From Nocardia sp. CY41 (GTDB taxonomy: Bacteria > Actinomycetota > Actinomycetes > Mycobacteriales > Mycobacteriaceae), in NCBI RefSeq assembly GCF_009829325.1, contig NZ_VUOS01000022.1:144205-208204 (forward strand): a DNA stretch of 64,000 bases. Reading direction: 5' to 3'. This document shows positions 51,087 to 61,969 of the stretch, piece by piece; position 1 is the stretch's first letter; every line of letters starts with the position of its first letter. The notes under the pieces were generated by a model, which saw only the letters and a program-made list of their open reading frames with translations, ran no database searches and had not been told where the DNA came from. Both the position numbers and the translations under genes were made by a program.

Positions 51087-52022
51087 GTGACCGCTGCCGC
51101 GCCCGCCGACATCGCCGCCGTCCGCGAATTCAACCGCCGCTACACCCGGGTGATCGGCGTCCTGCGCGAAGGACTGCACGACAGCCGATACTCGCTCACC
51201 GAAGCCAGGATCCTGTTCGAGCTGGCCACGTCCGAGACGATCGAAGTGGTCGCGCTGCGGCATGCCCTCGACCTCGACGCCGGCTACCTCAGCCGCATCC
51301 TGGCCCGCTTCGAACAGGGCGGCCTGGTGCGGCGCAACCGCTCCGGCAGCGACGGCCGACGCCAAGAGGTCCGGCTGACCGATCGGGGCCGGGAGGTCTT
51401 CGCGACGCTCGATCAGCGCTCCAGCGACGAGGTGGGCGCGTTGCTCGACGCGCGGCACCCGGCGGCCCGCGCCCGGCTGATCACCGCCATGCGGACCATC
51501 CAGCAGATCCTGGACCAGCCCGCCGACCCGCCCTCGTGCACGCTGCGCGCGCCGCGCTCCGGCGACTACGGCTGGGTGATCCAGCGTCACGCGGAGCTCT
51601 ACGCGAACGAATACGGCTGGGACGAGACCTACGAGGAACTGATCGTGCGCATCGTGGCCGACTACCTGGCTTCCCACGACGAGCGGCGCGAGCGCGCCTG
51701 GATCGCGGAGTCCGACGGCCGTCCGGTGGGGAGTGTCTTCTGCGTCCGCGAGGACGACAGCACCGCGCGGCTGCGGCTACTGCTGGTGGAGCCCACCGCC
51801 CGTGGCCTCGGCGTCGGCACGTCGCTCGTCGAGGAATGCCTGCGCTTCGCCGCCGCGGCGGGGTACCGCGAGATCGTCCTGTGGACCAACGACGTCCTCA
51901 CCGCAGCACGGCGCGTCTATCAACGGGCCGGGTTCGAGCTCGTCGAGCAGAGCCCGCATCACAGCTGGGGACACGACCTGGTCGGCCAGACCTGGCGGCG
52001 CTCGCTCACGCCCGCGGACTGA
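51087..52022 (+). CDS. MarR-type regulator fused to GNAT N-acetyltransferase
   Basis: 311 residues in two domains. Residues 1-145 are a MarR winged helix (ALRHALDLDAGYLSRILARFEQGGLVRRNRSGSDGRRQEVRLTDRG). Residues 155-311 are a GNAT acetyltransferase: CTLRAPRSGDYGWVIQRHAELYANEYGWD, acetyl-CoA loop LLLVEPTARGLGVGTSLVEECLRFA, and RRVYQRAGFELVEQSPHHSWGHDLVGQTWRR. Fusions of this type are common in soil actinobacteria; the acetylated substrate may also be the ligand. The GTG at 51087 has GGAG at -9; an earlier ATG at 51006 would run through the palindrome. Confidence 0.9.
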   Translation: MTAAAPADIAAVREFNRRYTRVIGVLREGLHDSRYSLTEARILFELATSETIEVVALRHALDLDAGYLSRILARFEQGGLVRRNRSGSDGRRQEVRLTDRGREVFATLDQRSSDEVGALLDARHPAARARLITAMRTIQQILDQPADPPSCTLRAPRSGDYGWVIQRHAELYANEYGWDETYEELIVRIVADYLASHDERRERAWIAESDGRPVGSVFCVREDDSTARLRLLLVEPTARGLGVGTSLVEECLRFAAAAGYREIVLWTNDVLTAARRVYQRAGFELVEQSPHHSWGHDLVGQTWRRSLTPAD

Positions 52023-52313
52023 CGCGCACCCCCAAGGCCTCCGTGCGGTGAATCGTCGCCGATCACGAGGCCTGCCGGTTGCGACGAGGGCGTACGCCTC
52101 CCCGCTCACCGCGCGCCGATGTCCCGACAGATCCGCCCGCCGCCGCGGCACTGGGAGATGTTCCGGCTCTGGCACCACCTGGACCGCGGCCCGCCTCGCG
52201 ATACTTCTCGGCTACCGCCGCCGCCGGCTGGAAAACCCTTCCGACCTCCTCTGATCAACTCGGCCACAACCACCCGCACAGCCGGACGCCCGGCTGCCGC
52301 TACTGTCGTTGCC

Positions 52314-54434
<2,121 letters not shown>

Positions 54435-54439
54435 CCCGA

Positions 54440-56878
54440 ATGCCGATGAACGCACCCGATTCCACCGAGATGCACGTGACCGACCCGGTATCCCTGCGAC
54501 GCAAGCCCGCACTCCAGACCACGATCCGCAGCGCCTACCGGCTACAGCTGCGCCCGGACGCGCTGACTTTCGCCGAAGCGCGCGCCATCGCGGAATACCT
54601 ACAGCAGCTGGGCATCTCGCACTTGTACCTGTCGCCGATCCTGACCGCGACGCACGGTTCGACGCACGGCTACGACGTCACCGACCCGACCACGGTCTCC
54701 GCCGCGCTCGGCGGCCCGACCGGACTGAAGGCCCTCGCCGACGAGGTGCGCAGCCGTGGCATGGGACTGATCGTGGATCTGGTGCCCAATCACGTCGGCG
54801 TGGCCGATCCGCGGCAGAACGTGTGGTGGTGGGACGTCCTGCGCAACGGCCAGGAGTCGCGGTTCGCGCCGTACTTCGACATCGACTGGAGCCCGGGCAA
54901 CGGCGCGGGCGGACGACTGGCGCTGCCGGTGCTGCAGAGCGAGAACGACCCGGCCGCGTTGACCGTGGACCGCTCCGGCGCCGAACCCATGCTCGCCCTG
55001 CACGATCTGCGTTTCCCGATCGCGCCGGGCACCGACGGCGACAACGCCCTGCGCATCCACGACAAACAGCACTACCGGCTGGTGAGCTGGAAGGCCGGGC
55101 TGTGCACCTACCGGCGGTTCTTCGCGGTCAGCAGCCTGGCCGCGATCCGGCAGGAGAACCCCGAGGTCTTCGAGCTCACCCACCGGGAGCTCGCCGCGTG
55201 GTGCGAGCACGACCTGATCGACGGCGTGCGGATCGACCATCCGGACGGCCTGGCCGATCCCGCCGGATACCTCACCCGACTGCGCAGGCTGATCGGCCCG
55301 CACCGGCTGCTGCTGGTGGAGAAGATCCTGGCCAATCGCGAGCCGCTGGACGCGACGCTGCCGATCGACGGGACCACCGGCTACGAGGCGCTGGCCGACT
55401 TCGGCGGCGTGCTGATCGATCCGCGCGGCGAGCACGCGCTCACCGAACTCTCGCGCCGCGTCGCCGGGCACGGCAGCGACCGGGCCTGGATCGGTGAGAC
55501 CGAGCACCGGATCAAGCGCGCGGTCGCGGAGACCATTCTGGCGCCGGAGATCCGGCGGCTGGTGGCCGCGATCAAACAGGACGCGAACGCCGAGAGCTTC
55601 GACACCATGGCGCTGACCAACGCCACCATCGAGGTGCTGGCGTTCATGCCGGTGTACCGAGCCGACTACGCGCCGCTGGCCGGGATGGCGGGCGCGGTGA
55701 TCGCCGAGGTGGAGAAGCGCAACAGCGAGCTCACCGTGCCGCTGGCGGTCCTGGTCGCGGCACTGGCCGCCGACGGGGCCGCGGCCGTGCGCTTCAGCCA
55801 GGTCTGCGGCGCGGTGACCGCGAAGGCGGTCGAGGACACCATGTTCTATCAGGCCGCGCGGCTGGTCTCGTTGCAGGAGGTGGGCGGCAACCCGGCGCGT
55901 TTCGGTCACTCGCTCAACGAGTTCCACCTGTCCATGAGCCAGCGCGCGCAGCTGTGGCCCGCCACCCTGACGACGCTGTCCACCCACGACACCAAACGCG
56001 GTGAGGACGTGCGCGCCCGCATCGGCGTGCTGTCGCAGGCCGCGGAGACCTGGGCGCGCAACGTCGACTCGTGGCTGGAGACGGCCCCGGCACCGGACGG
56101 CGCGACGGCGCTTTTCCTGCTGCAGAACATGTTCGGCGTGTGGCCCGCGGACGGCAGGCCCGCCGCCTCGGTGCCGGGCCTGCGCGAACGGTTGCACGCG
56201 TTCGCCGAGAAGGCGATGCGGGAGGCCAACACCAAAACCTCCTGGGAGGAGCCGGACGTCGAGTTCGAGACCGCCGTGCACGCCTGGCTGGACACCGTGA
56301 TCGACGGTCCGGTGGGCTCCGAACTCGGCGACCTGGTGCACGAGCTGGCCCCGCACGCCTGGTCCGACGCGCTGGCGCAGAAACTGCTGCAGCTGTGCGG
56401 GCCGGGCATCCCGGACGTCTACCAGGGCTGCGAGCTGTGGGAGGACTCCCTCGTCGACCCGGACAACCGCAGGCCGGTGGACTTCGCCGCCCGCGCGGGC
56501 ATGTTGCAATCGCTCACCGGCACACCGGCGCTGGACACCACCGGCGCGGCGAAGATGTGGATCGTCGCCTACGCGCTGTGGTTGCGCCGCGAACGTCCCG
56601 ACTGCTTCGTCGGCGGCGCCTACCGGCCGCTGTTCGCGACCGGTGACCACGCGAGCAAGGTGGTGTCCTACGCACGCGGCCGTACGGGCGAGCCGCCCGA
56701 GGTCATCGTCGCCGCCACCCGCCACAGCGTGAGCCTGGCCGAGACCGGGTGGGGCGACACGTTCCTCGACCTGCCCGCGGGCAGCTGGACCGATCGGCTG
56801 ACCGGGCACACCTTCCAGAGCAGGGCGCGGCTGGAGAAGATGTTCGGCAGGCTGCCCGTCGCCCTACTGGTGCGCTGA
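54440..56878 (+). CDS. treY: Maltooligosyltrehalose synthase
   Basis: Turns the reducing end of a maltodextrin chain into a trehalose unit by an intramolecular shift; TreZ then releases trehalose. The 812 residues are GH13-type: SAYRLQLRPDALTFAEA near the start, LVPNHVGVADP, the nucleophile Asp in GVRIDHPDGLADP, acid Glu in LLVEKILANREPL, and STHDTKRGEDVRARI, specific to TreY. ATG at 54440 (MPMNAPDSTEM); ATG 54446 and 54470 are alternatives. Its 3' end overlaps the opposed DUF2235 gene by 15 bp. Confidence 0.96.
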   Translation: MPMNAPDSTEMHVTDPVSLRRKPALQTTIRSAYRLQLRPDALTFAEARAIAEYLQQLGISHLYLSPILTATHGSTHGYDVTDPTTVSAALGGPTGLKALADEVRSRGMGLIVDLVPNHVGVADPRQNVWWWDVLRNGQESRFAPYFDIDWSPGNGAGGRLALPVLQSENDPAALTVDRSGAEPMLALHDLRFPIAPGTDGDNALRIHDKQHYRLVSWKAGLCTYRRFFAVSSLAAIRQENPEVFELTHRELAAWCEHDLIDGVRIDHPDGLADPAGYLTRLRRLIGPHRLLLVEKILANREPLDATLPIDGTTGYEALADFGGVLIDPRGEHALTELSRRVAGHGSDRAWIGETEHRIKRAVAETILAPEIRRLVAAIKQDANAESFDTMALTNATIEVLAFMPVYRADYAPLAGMAGAVIAEVEKRNSELTVPLAVLVAALAADGAAAVRFSQVCGAVTAKAVEDTMFYQAARLVSLQEVGGNPARFGHSLNEFHLSMSQRAQLWPATLTTLSTHDTKRGEDVRARIGVLSQAAETWARNVDSWLETAPAPDGATALFLLQNMFGVWPADGRPAASVPGLRERLHAFAEKAMREANTKTSWEEPDVEFETAVHAWLDTVIDGPVGSELGDLVHELAPHAWSDALAQKLLQLCGPGIPDVYQGCELWEDSLVDPDNRRPVDFAARAGMLQSLTGTPALDTTGAAKMWIVAYALWLRRERPDCFVGGAYRPLFATGDHASKVVSYARGRTGEPPEVIVAATRHSVSLAETGWGDTFLDLPAGSWTDRLTGHTFQSRARLEKMFGRLPVALLVR

Positions 56879-58075
56879 GAGCTCGAGCGCGGACGCGTCA
56901 GCCGGCACGGGCACGTGCTCGAGTTCCTTCGCGAATACGCCGCGGACCTGCTCGAAGGTCTTCTCCGGGATCACCCCGCCCAGCTCTTCGCGCCAGCGCC
57001 GCAGGTTCGCGGGCTGGTAGTCCAGCGCGTCCTGCGTACTGGCCGACAGCCGGACGCCCTGATCGGTGGGCGTGGCGATCCGCCGCCAGGAGTCCCAGTG
57101 GAAGCGGGTGCTGCGTGGATTGCGCAGCGTGCGCAGCACGTTCAGGATGCGGTAGCCGATGCTCAGCGAATCGTGCAGCCGCATGTGATCGCCGTCGGCG
57201 GTGTCGCAGCGCTTCGACAGCGCGGCCAGCCGGTCGCGGTCGAAGGCCAGACCGACCGACTCCGCCTCGCGGACCATCCACTGCAAGGTGGCGTCGGACA
57301 GACCGCACTCGGCGTAGCCGCCCCCGATATCGCTGTGCACGCCGGGGAACCACACCTGTTTGACCCGCTCGAACCCGCGCCGGTACTTCACGGTCGGTTC
57401 GACCGGCACCTCCCACACGGACGGTTCGAAGTTGCGTCGCCGCTCGTCGATGGCCAGTGCTTGGCGGGCGCAGTGCACGTGGCGCGAGAGCTTGACATCG
57501 TGGAAGCGGTGGCGCAGCGAGGTGATGCCGGGGACGCCCAGCGCGCCGACGGTGTCGAACACGCCGAGGAAATCGATCTTCGCTCTCCGACAGTGCTTGC
57601 GGCGGAACTCCTGCCACTCCGGCGGCTCCGCCGGGTCCGGGTCTTCGGGCGTGGGCGCCGGCGGACGCTGCCGGTAGATGCCCAGGGCTTCCGGGTACTT
57701 GCCCTCGATCATCGCCTCCGGGGTCATGATCCCGATGCGACTGATCAGGCCGGCCAGGCTGCGCGCGGTGAACGCGCCGCGACTGAAGCCGAAGATGTAG
57801 ATCTCGTCGCCCTTCTCCCAGTTCAAGGCGAGATGCCAGTAGGCGGACGACAAGTTCGCCTCGAGACCGAGGCCGAAGGCGCCGCCCATCAGGCGATCGC
57901 TGAGAAAGCCGCGCGCGCCCGGACCGGAAACATAGGTGACCCACTGCTGGATCGTCTCTCCCGCAGGCCCCGGCGCGTCGAACCGGATCGTCTGCGCGAT
58001 CTTGACAATATTCGAAACCGTGCTGCTCGATTCGGCCTTCCAGGTGCCGTCGCAACATACAACCAGGCGTTTCAT
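56864..58075 (-). CDS. DUF2235 (Tle1-type phospholipase-like) hydrolase
   Basis: 403 residues of the DUF2235 alpha/beta hydrolase family. The N-terminus MKRLVVCCDGTWKAE, the nucleophile elbow IFGFSRGAFTARSLAGLI with S98, IDFLGVFDTVGALGVPG (catalytic Asp region) and FPGVHSDIGGGYAE (His) are all present, so the enzyme should be active. Relatives include the Tle1 phospholipases of type VI secretion, but many actinobacterial members are housekeeping proteins of unknown substrate. No signal peptide. ATG at 58075 follows GGGAGGAT. Converges on treY. Confidence 0.88.
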   Translation of the reverse strand: MKRLVVCCDGTWKAESSSTVSNIVKIAQTIRFDAPGPAGETIQQWVTYVSGPGARGFLSDRLMGGAFGLGLEANLSSAYWHLALNWEKGDEIYIFGFSRGAFTARSLAGLISRIGIMTPEAMIEGKYPEALGIYRQRPPAPTPEDPDPAEPPEWQEFRRKHCRRAKIDFLGVFDTVGALGVPGITSLRHRFHDVKLSRHVHCARQALAIDERRRNFEPSVWEVPVEPTVKYRRGFERVKQVWFPGVHSDIGGGYAECGLSDATLQWMVREAESVGLAFDRDRLAALSKRCDTADGDHMRLHDSLSIGYRILNVLRTLRNPRSTRFHWDSWRRIATPTDQGVRLSASTQDALDYQPANLRRWREELGGVIPEKTFEQVRGVFAKELEHVPVPADASALELSAHQ

Positions 58076-58167
58076 GCGCTGATCCTCCCGCTGGTATCCC
58101 ACCGAAACCCGCGTACTCGACTACTCGAATTCATCGCGTGAGACGGGAGAGCGTTAATGCGGAGGAC

Positions 58168-58401
58168 TTACGGCGTGCCGCCGGACCGGTCGGCGAGACC
58201 CGCGAACGCCATGCCGATCAGCCACCGGGCCGCGCCGAGCGCCGCCGCGACGAGGACCGCGATCTGCAACGAGCCCGTGATCAGGGCGAGGACCAGGCAG
58301 GTCACCAGCCCGACGACCAGTGCGTCGAGCTTGTAGGCCGGCCACGCGGAGCCCGCGATGTCGATCGTGGTGCCGCGCGCCGAGGAGTGAACGACCGCCA
58401 T
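58168..58401 (-). CDS. Small membrane protein, two helices
   Basis: 77 residues. A short soluble start (MAVVHSSARGTTIDIAGSAWPAYK) precedes two hydrophobic helices LDALVVGLVTCLVLALIT and LQIAVLVAAALGAARWLIGMAF, ending ADRSGGTP. GAGGAG lies directly in front of the ATG, unusually close, so the real start may be elsewhere. Family unknown. It is divergent from the nitroreductase-family gene at 58489. Confidence 0.6.
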   Translation of the reverse strand: MAVVHSSARGTTIDIAGSAWPAYKLDALVVGLVTCLVLALITGSLQIAVLVAAALGAARWLIGMAFAGLADRSGGTP

Positions 58402-58488
58402 CTCCTCAGGGTAGTCGGAATCAGAAGTTCGGGCCAGCGAACTTTTGTCGCAGGGAACACAGCGAATCGCTGCGGCGTTGCCGCAGAC

Positions 58489-58923
58489 ATGCCATTGACA
58501 GGTGAATACGAACCGAGCACATCCGACTGGGCCCGCGAGCAAGCCGAGAAGTACGAGAACTCCGGCGGCACCGAGGGCGCGACCTTGCAAGGCAAGCCGA
58601 TCATCCTGCTCACCACCAAGGGCGCGAAGAGCGGCAAGCTGCGCAAGACGCCGCTGATGCGGGTGGAGCACAACGGCGAGTACGCCGTGGTCGCCTCTTT
58701 GGGCGGCGCGCCGAAGCACCCCGTCTGGTACTACAACATCAAGGCCGAACCCCATGTGGAACTGCGCGACGGCGCGGTCAACAAGGACTACACCGCGCGC
58801 GAGGTCTTCGGCGAGGAGAAGGCGCAGTGGTGGGAGCGCGCGGTCGAGGTGTGGCCCGACTACGCGAACTACCAGACCAAGACCGACCGTCAGATCCCCG
58901 TCTTCGTGCTCACGCCCAGGTAG
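58489..58923 (+). CDS. Nitroreductase/deazaflavin (F420)-dependent oxidoreductase, Ddn family
   Basis: 144-residue split-barrel FMN/F420-binding protein. The cofactor region ILLTTKGAKSGKLRKTPLMRVEHNGEYAVVAS and PKHPVWYYNIKAEPHVELRDG match the Ddn family of M. tuberculosis; a paralogue there sits beside ilvA as here. Members use reduced F420 to reduce quinones or nitro compounds; the natural substrate is not clear. ATG at 58489. A strong hairpin between this gene and ilvA may end its transcript or control ilvA. Confidence 0.92.
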   Translation: MPLTGEYEPSTSDWAREQAEKYENSGGTEGATLQGKPIILLTTKGAKSGKLRKTPLMRVEHNGEYAVVASLGGAPKHPVWYYNIKAEPHVELRDGAVNKDYTAREVFGEEKAQWWERAVEVWPDYANYQTKTDRQIPVFVLTPR

Positions 58924-58951
58924 CTCCTGCGCAGGTAGCCTGCGTGTCGCC

Positions 58952-58986
58952 GCCACCCGCCGCAGGTCACCGCGGCGGCGGGTGGC
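58952..58986 (+). promoter_or_regulatory. Hairpin masking the ilvA ribosome-binding site
   Basis: Perfect 12-bp arms GCCACCCGCCGC (58952-58963) and GCGGCGGGTGGC (58975-58986) with an 11-base loop. The right arm contains the only SD-like stretch (GGGTGG, 58980-58985) and ends 3 bases before the ilvA ATG. It may act as a terminator for the upstream gene, a translation block, or both. Confidence 0.55.
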
Positions 58987-58989
58987 ACC

Positions 58990-60354
58990 ATGATTCGGGT
59001 GTCCGATCCGCTTGATGTCCTCGACGCATTGTCCGCTTCTCGCCCCGCGCTCACCGCGGACGAGATCGATGCTGCTCACAAGCGAATTGCCGACGTCATC
59101 GATCCGACCCCGCTACAGCGCAGCGAGCGACTGTCCCAGCTGACCGGGGCGAACGTCTATCTGAAGCGCGAAGACCTCAGCCCGGTGCGCTCCTACAAAC
59201 TGCGCGGCGCCTACAACTTGGTGATCCAGCTGTCCGAGGACGAGCGCGCCGCGGGCGTGGTCGCGGCCAGCGCGGGCAATCACGCCCAAGGCGTCGCCTT
59301 CGCCTGCCAGGCGATGGGGATCAAAGGCCGCATCTACGTGCCGACCACGACGCCGAAGCAGAAGCGTGACCGCATCCGGGTGCACGGCGGCGAGTTCGTC
59401 GAACTGATCGCGGTCGGCGAAACCTACGACGCCGCCGCCGCGGCCGCCGCCGCCGACGTGGAACGCACCGGCGCCACCATGGTGCCGCCGTTCGACGACA
59501 CGCGCACCGCGGCCGGTCAGGGCACCATCGCCGCGGAGATCCTGGAGCAGCTGCCCACCACGCCCGACCTGGTGATCGTGCCGGTGGGCGGCGGCGGTTG
59601 CCTGGCCGGGATCGGCACCTACCTGCGGACACGCTCGCCGCAGACCGCCATCCTCGGCGTGGAGCCCGCTGGCGCGGCCTCGATGACGGCGGCGCTGGTG
59701 GCGGGCGGTCCGGTCACGCTGCCGGAGATCGATCCGTTCGTGGACGGCGCCGCGGTGCGCCGGGTCGGCGCCGTGCCGTATGCCGCGGTGTCCGGCTTCG
59801 GCGGGCGGGTGGTCTCGCACGCCTCGCTGCCGTTGCTCACCATCACCGAATCCCCCCGGGGCGCGGGAGCTTTCCAGATGATGCAGGTCGACGAGGGCGC
59901 GATCTGCACGACCATGCTCGACCTGTATCAGAACGAGGGCATCATCGCCGAGCCCGCGGGCGCGCTCACCACCACCGCGCTGGCGGAGATCACCGTGGAC
60001 CCGGGCTCGACGGTGGTGTGCCTGGTCTCCGGCGGCAACAACGACGTGTCCCGCTACGGCGAGATCATCGAACGCTCCCTCGTGCACAGCGGCCTCAAGC
60101 ACTATTTCCTGGTGGATTTCCCGCAGGAACCCGGTGCGCTGCGCCGTTTCCTCAATGAGGTGCTCGGCCCGGACGACGACATCACCCTGTTCGAGTACGT
60201 CAAGCGCAACAACCGGGAGACGGGCGCGGCGCTGGTCGGCATCGAGCTGGGCGCGCCGGACGGACTGGCGCCGCTGCTGGAGCGGATGCGGCATTCTCCG
60301 ATCCAGTGCGAGCGCCTCGAGCCCGATTCCCCGGCCTACCGATACCTGACCTGA
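58990..60354 (+). CDS. ilvA: Threonine dehydratase (biosynthetic)
   Basis: PLP enzyme converting L-threonine to 2-oxobutanoate, the first step of isoleucine synthesis. The 454 residues have the PLP-lysine motif YLKREDLSPVRSYKLRGAYN (K70), AASAGNHAQGVAF, the glycine loop VPVGGGGCLAG and a C-terminal ACT-like region (HYFLVDFPQEPGALRRFLNEVLGPDDDITLFEY, ~367-454) that indicates isoleucine feedback control. A single regulatory domain, rather than the double one of E. coli, is the Gram-positive form. The ATG at 58990 is favoured, GTG at 58999 is possible. Confidence 0.95.
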   Translation: MIRVSDPLDVLDALSASRPALTADEIDAAHKRIADVIDPTPLQRSERLSQLTGANVYLKREDLSPVRSYKLRGAYNLVIQLSEDERAAGVVAASAGNHAQGVAFACQAMGIKGRIYVPTTTPKQKRDRIRVHGGEFVELIAVGETYDAAAAAAAADVERTGATMVPPFDDTRTAAGQGTIAAEILEQLPTTPDLVIVPVGGGGCLAGIGTYLRTRSPQTAILGVEPAGAASMTAALVAGGPVTLPEIDPFVDGAAVRRVGAVPYAAVSGFGGRVVSHASLPLLTITESPRGAGAFQMMQVDEGAICTTMLDLYQNEGIIAEPAGALTTTALAEITVDPGSTVVCLVSGGNNDVSRYGEIIERSLVHSGLKHYFLVDFPQEPGALRRFLNEVLGPDDDITLFEYVKRNNRETGAALVGIELGAPDGLAPLLERMRHSPIQCERLEPDSPAYRYLT

Positions 60355-60414
60355 GCCGGAATCCGGCGCGTCAGGGCGTGTAAGCGTCTACACCACGTCT
60401 GCCCTTCGATCACG

Positions 60415-60563
60415 CCACCGGTACCGAATGCCTGACGCCCTCGGACTTCGCGCTGCGGGTCCCGGCCACTTCGGACATCACGCCACCGGTGTATCGGCAC
60501 GTCGCGCCGCCTCGGCCCCCGGTGGCGGACGTCCTCACGCCCTCTCGAAACGTCACCACCGGT
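60415..60563. repeat. Three imperfect short repeats in the ilvA/hydrolase spacer
   Basis: The motif CCACCGGT recurs at 60415, 60483 and 60556; copies two and three continue GTATCGG and copy one ACCGAA. The spacing of about 70 bp and partial likeness between copies (CACGCCACCGGT, GACGTCCTCACGCCCTC) suggest a decayed duplication. The 251-bp spacer separates converging genes and shows no coding potential. Confidence 0.45.
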
Positions 60564-60605
60564 GTATCGGGTGCCTCGATCCCGCTCGGGCATCACGCCG
60601 GGCGC

Positions 60606-61856
60606 TCAGGCCGCCTTGGGCGTCTCTGTGGCCGGGATCCGGCGGCGGGACGAGCGCAGGCAGTTCAGCATGAGCGGCAGCAGCCAGAACGCGGCCGACT
60701 GGTCGTAGCTGAGCTGGGCGGCGGAGAGCCGGTTGTGCACGAAGCCGACCGACAGGCCCAGCCGTGGTTCGGCCCAGCCGAAGGAGCCGCCGAGGCCGAT
60801 GTGCCCGAACCCGGCGTGGGCGCCCGGCATCGGCAGCGAGTGGTAGCCGAGGCGCCACATCATCGGCAGGTAGAACAGCGCGCGATCGGGCTGGTACGTC
60901 TCGATGCGGCGCAGGGCCTTCATGGTGTGGCGACCGAGGTACCTGCGGTCGGCCACGGTGCCGTCGCCCGCGAGCGCGCCGTACATCGTGGCCAGCGCGG
61001 GGGCGGTGGCCACACCGTTGCCCGCGCCGAGTTCGGTGTCCAGGATCGGCGGGCTCACGCCTTCCAGAATGGCTTCCAGACCTGGCAGGAACAGGCAGCG
61101 GGTGGCGGCGCCGAGCGCGCCGGGGATCCGGTGACTGCGGCCGAGAACCGCCGCGCCCAAGGGTTTTCCGAGCGCGCTGAGCTGGGTGCCCGCCAGCGGG
61201 GCGTAGGTGGTCGGCGCGCCCGCGGGCGGCTTGCCCAGGTGCAGGCCCTCGATGCCGAGCGGCTCGGCGACCTCGGTGCGGATCAGCTCCCCCAGGCCGA
61301 TGCCGGTGATCGAGCGAGTCAGGCCGCCGACCAGCCAGCCGAAGGTGAGCGCGTGGTAGGTGGGAACGCCGAGCAGGCGGTCGGGCTTCGCCGCGGCCAG
61401 GCGCTGCTCCATGAGTTCGTGATCCAGCACGTCGGCCAGGCCGCCGGTGGCGATGGGGGCCAGCGCGGACAGTCCGGCCCGGTGGGTGAGCAGATGCCGA
61501 ACGGTGATCTTGCGCTTGCCGTTGGCGCCGAACTCCGGCCAATATTCCGCGACCGGGGCGGAGTAGTCGAGCAACCCGCGATCGGCGAGCCGATGCACGA
61601 CGGTGGCGGCGATCCCCTTGGTGGCCGAGAAGATGATCGTGCCGGTGTCCCTGGTCCACGGAGCGTCACCGCCGGAGCCGACCCAGATGTCCACCAGCGG
61701 CTCTCCGTGCCGGTGCAGCGTGAACGCCGCGCCCGCACCCCGGCGAGTGCCGAACGCCCGTGCGAAAGCGCGCACGAACGGTGCGAATTCGGCGGCAGCG
61801 CTGCCACCCATCCCCGGGGGAAGAACCGCAAGGTCCCCGGAAGCGACGTTGCTCAT
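60606..61856 (-). CDS. Beta-lactamase-fold serine hydrolase (class C-like esterase)
   Basis: 416 residues of the beta-lactamase/EstB family. The SxxK motif FSATKG has S77 and K80; the Tyr motif is YHALTFG (about 165), in place of the YxN of true class C enzymes; HIGLGGSFGWAEP supplies the third element HxG. Such enzymes are usually esterases rather than beta-lactamases. There is no signal peptide, so it acts inside the cell. ATG at 61856 (MSNVASGD). It lies 113 bp from treZ on the same strand. Confidence 0.88.
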   Translation of the reverse strand: MSNVASGDLAVLPPGMGGSAAAEFAPFVRAFARAFGTRRGAGAAFTLHRHGEPLVDIWVGSGGDAPWTRDTGTIIFSATKGIAATVVHRLADRGLLDYSAPVAEYWPEFGANGKRKITVRHLLTHRAGLSALAPIATGGLADVLDHELMEQRLAAAKPDRLLGVPTYHALTFGWLVGGLTRSITGIGLGELIRTEVAEPLGIEGLHLGKPPAGAPTTYAPLAGTQLSALGKPLGAAVLGRSHRIPGALGAATRCLFLPGLEAILEGVSPPILDTELGAGNGVATAPALATMYGALAGDGTVADRRYLGRHTMKALRRIETYQPDRALFYLPMMWRLGYHSLPMPGAHAGFGHIGLGGSFGWAEPRLGLSVGFVHNRLSAAQLSYDQSAAFWLLPLMLNCLRSSRRRIPATETPKAA

Positions 61857-61969
61857 CTCTCCACGGTAATGGCAGGGGACGACTCCGGCAAAGTACCTGT
61901 CTCGGACAGTTGTACGCCCGTTACCGGGCAACCGCTCGAAAGACCGCCGCGAGCTGGGTTTCCACGCCC

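Noticed and set aside
52119..52313. N-terminal extension of TreX by 65 residues
   Set aside because: The extra part is Pro/Arg-rich with no likeness to TreX, while MAQPDAAPGD at 52314 leads straight into the CBM48 domain.
56864..58075. Type VI secretion effector (Tle1) reading of the DUF2235 protein
   Set aside because: No secretion components, VgrG/PAAR or immunity gene nearby, and Gram-positive-type actinobacteria lack type VI systems; the shared fold is not enough.
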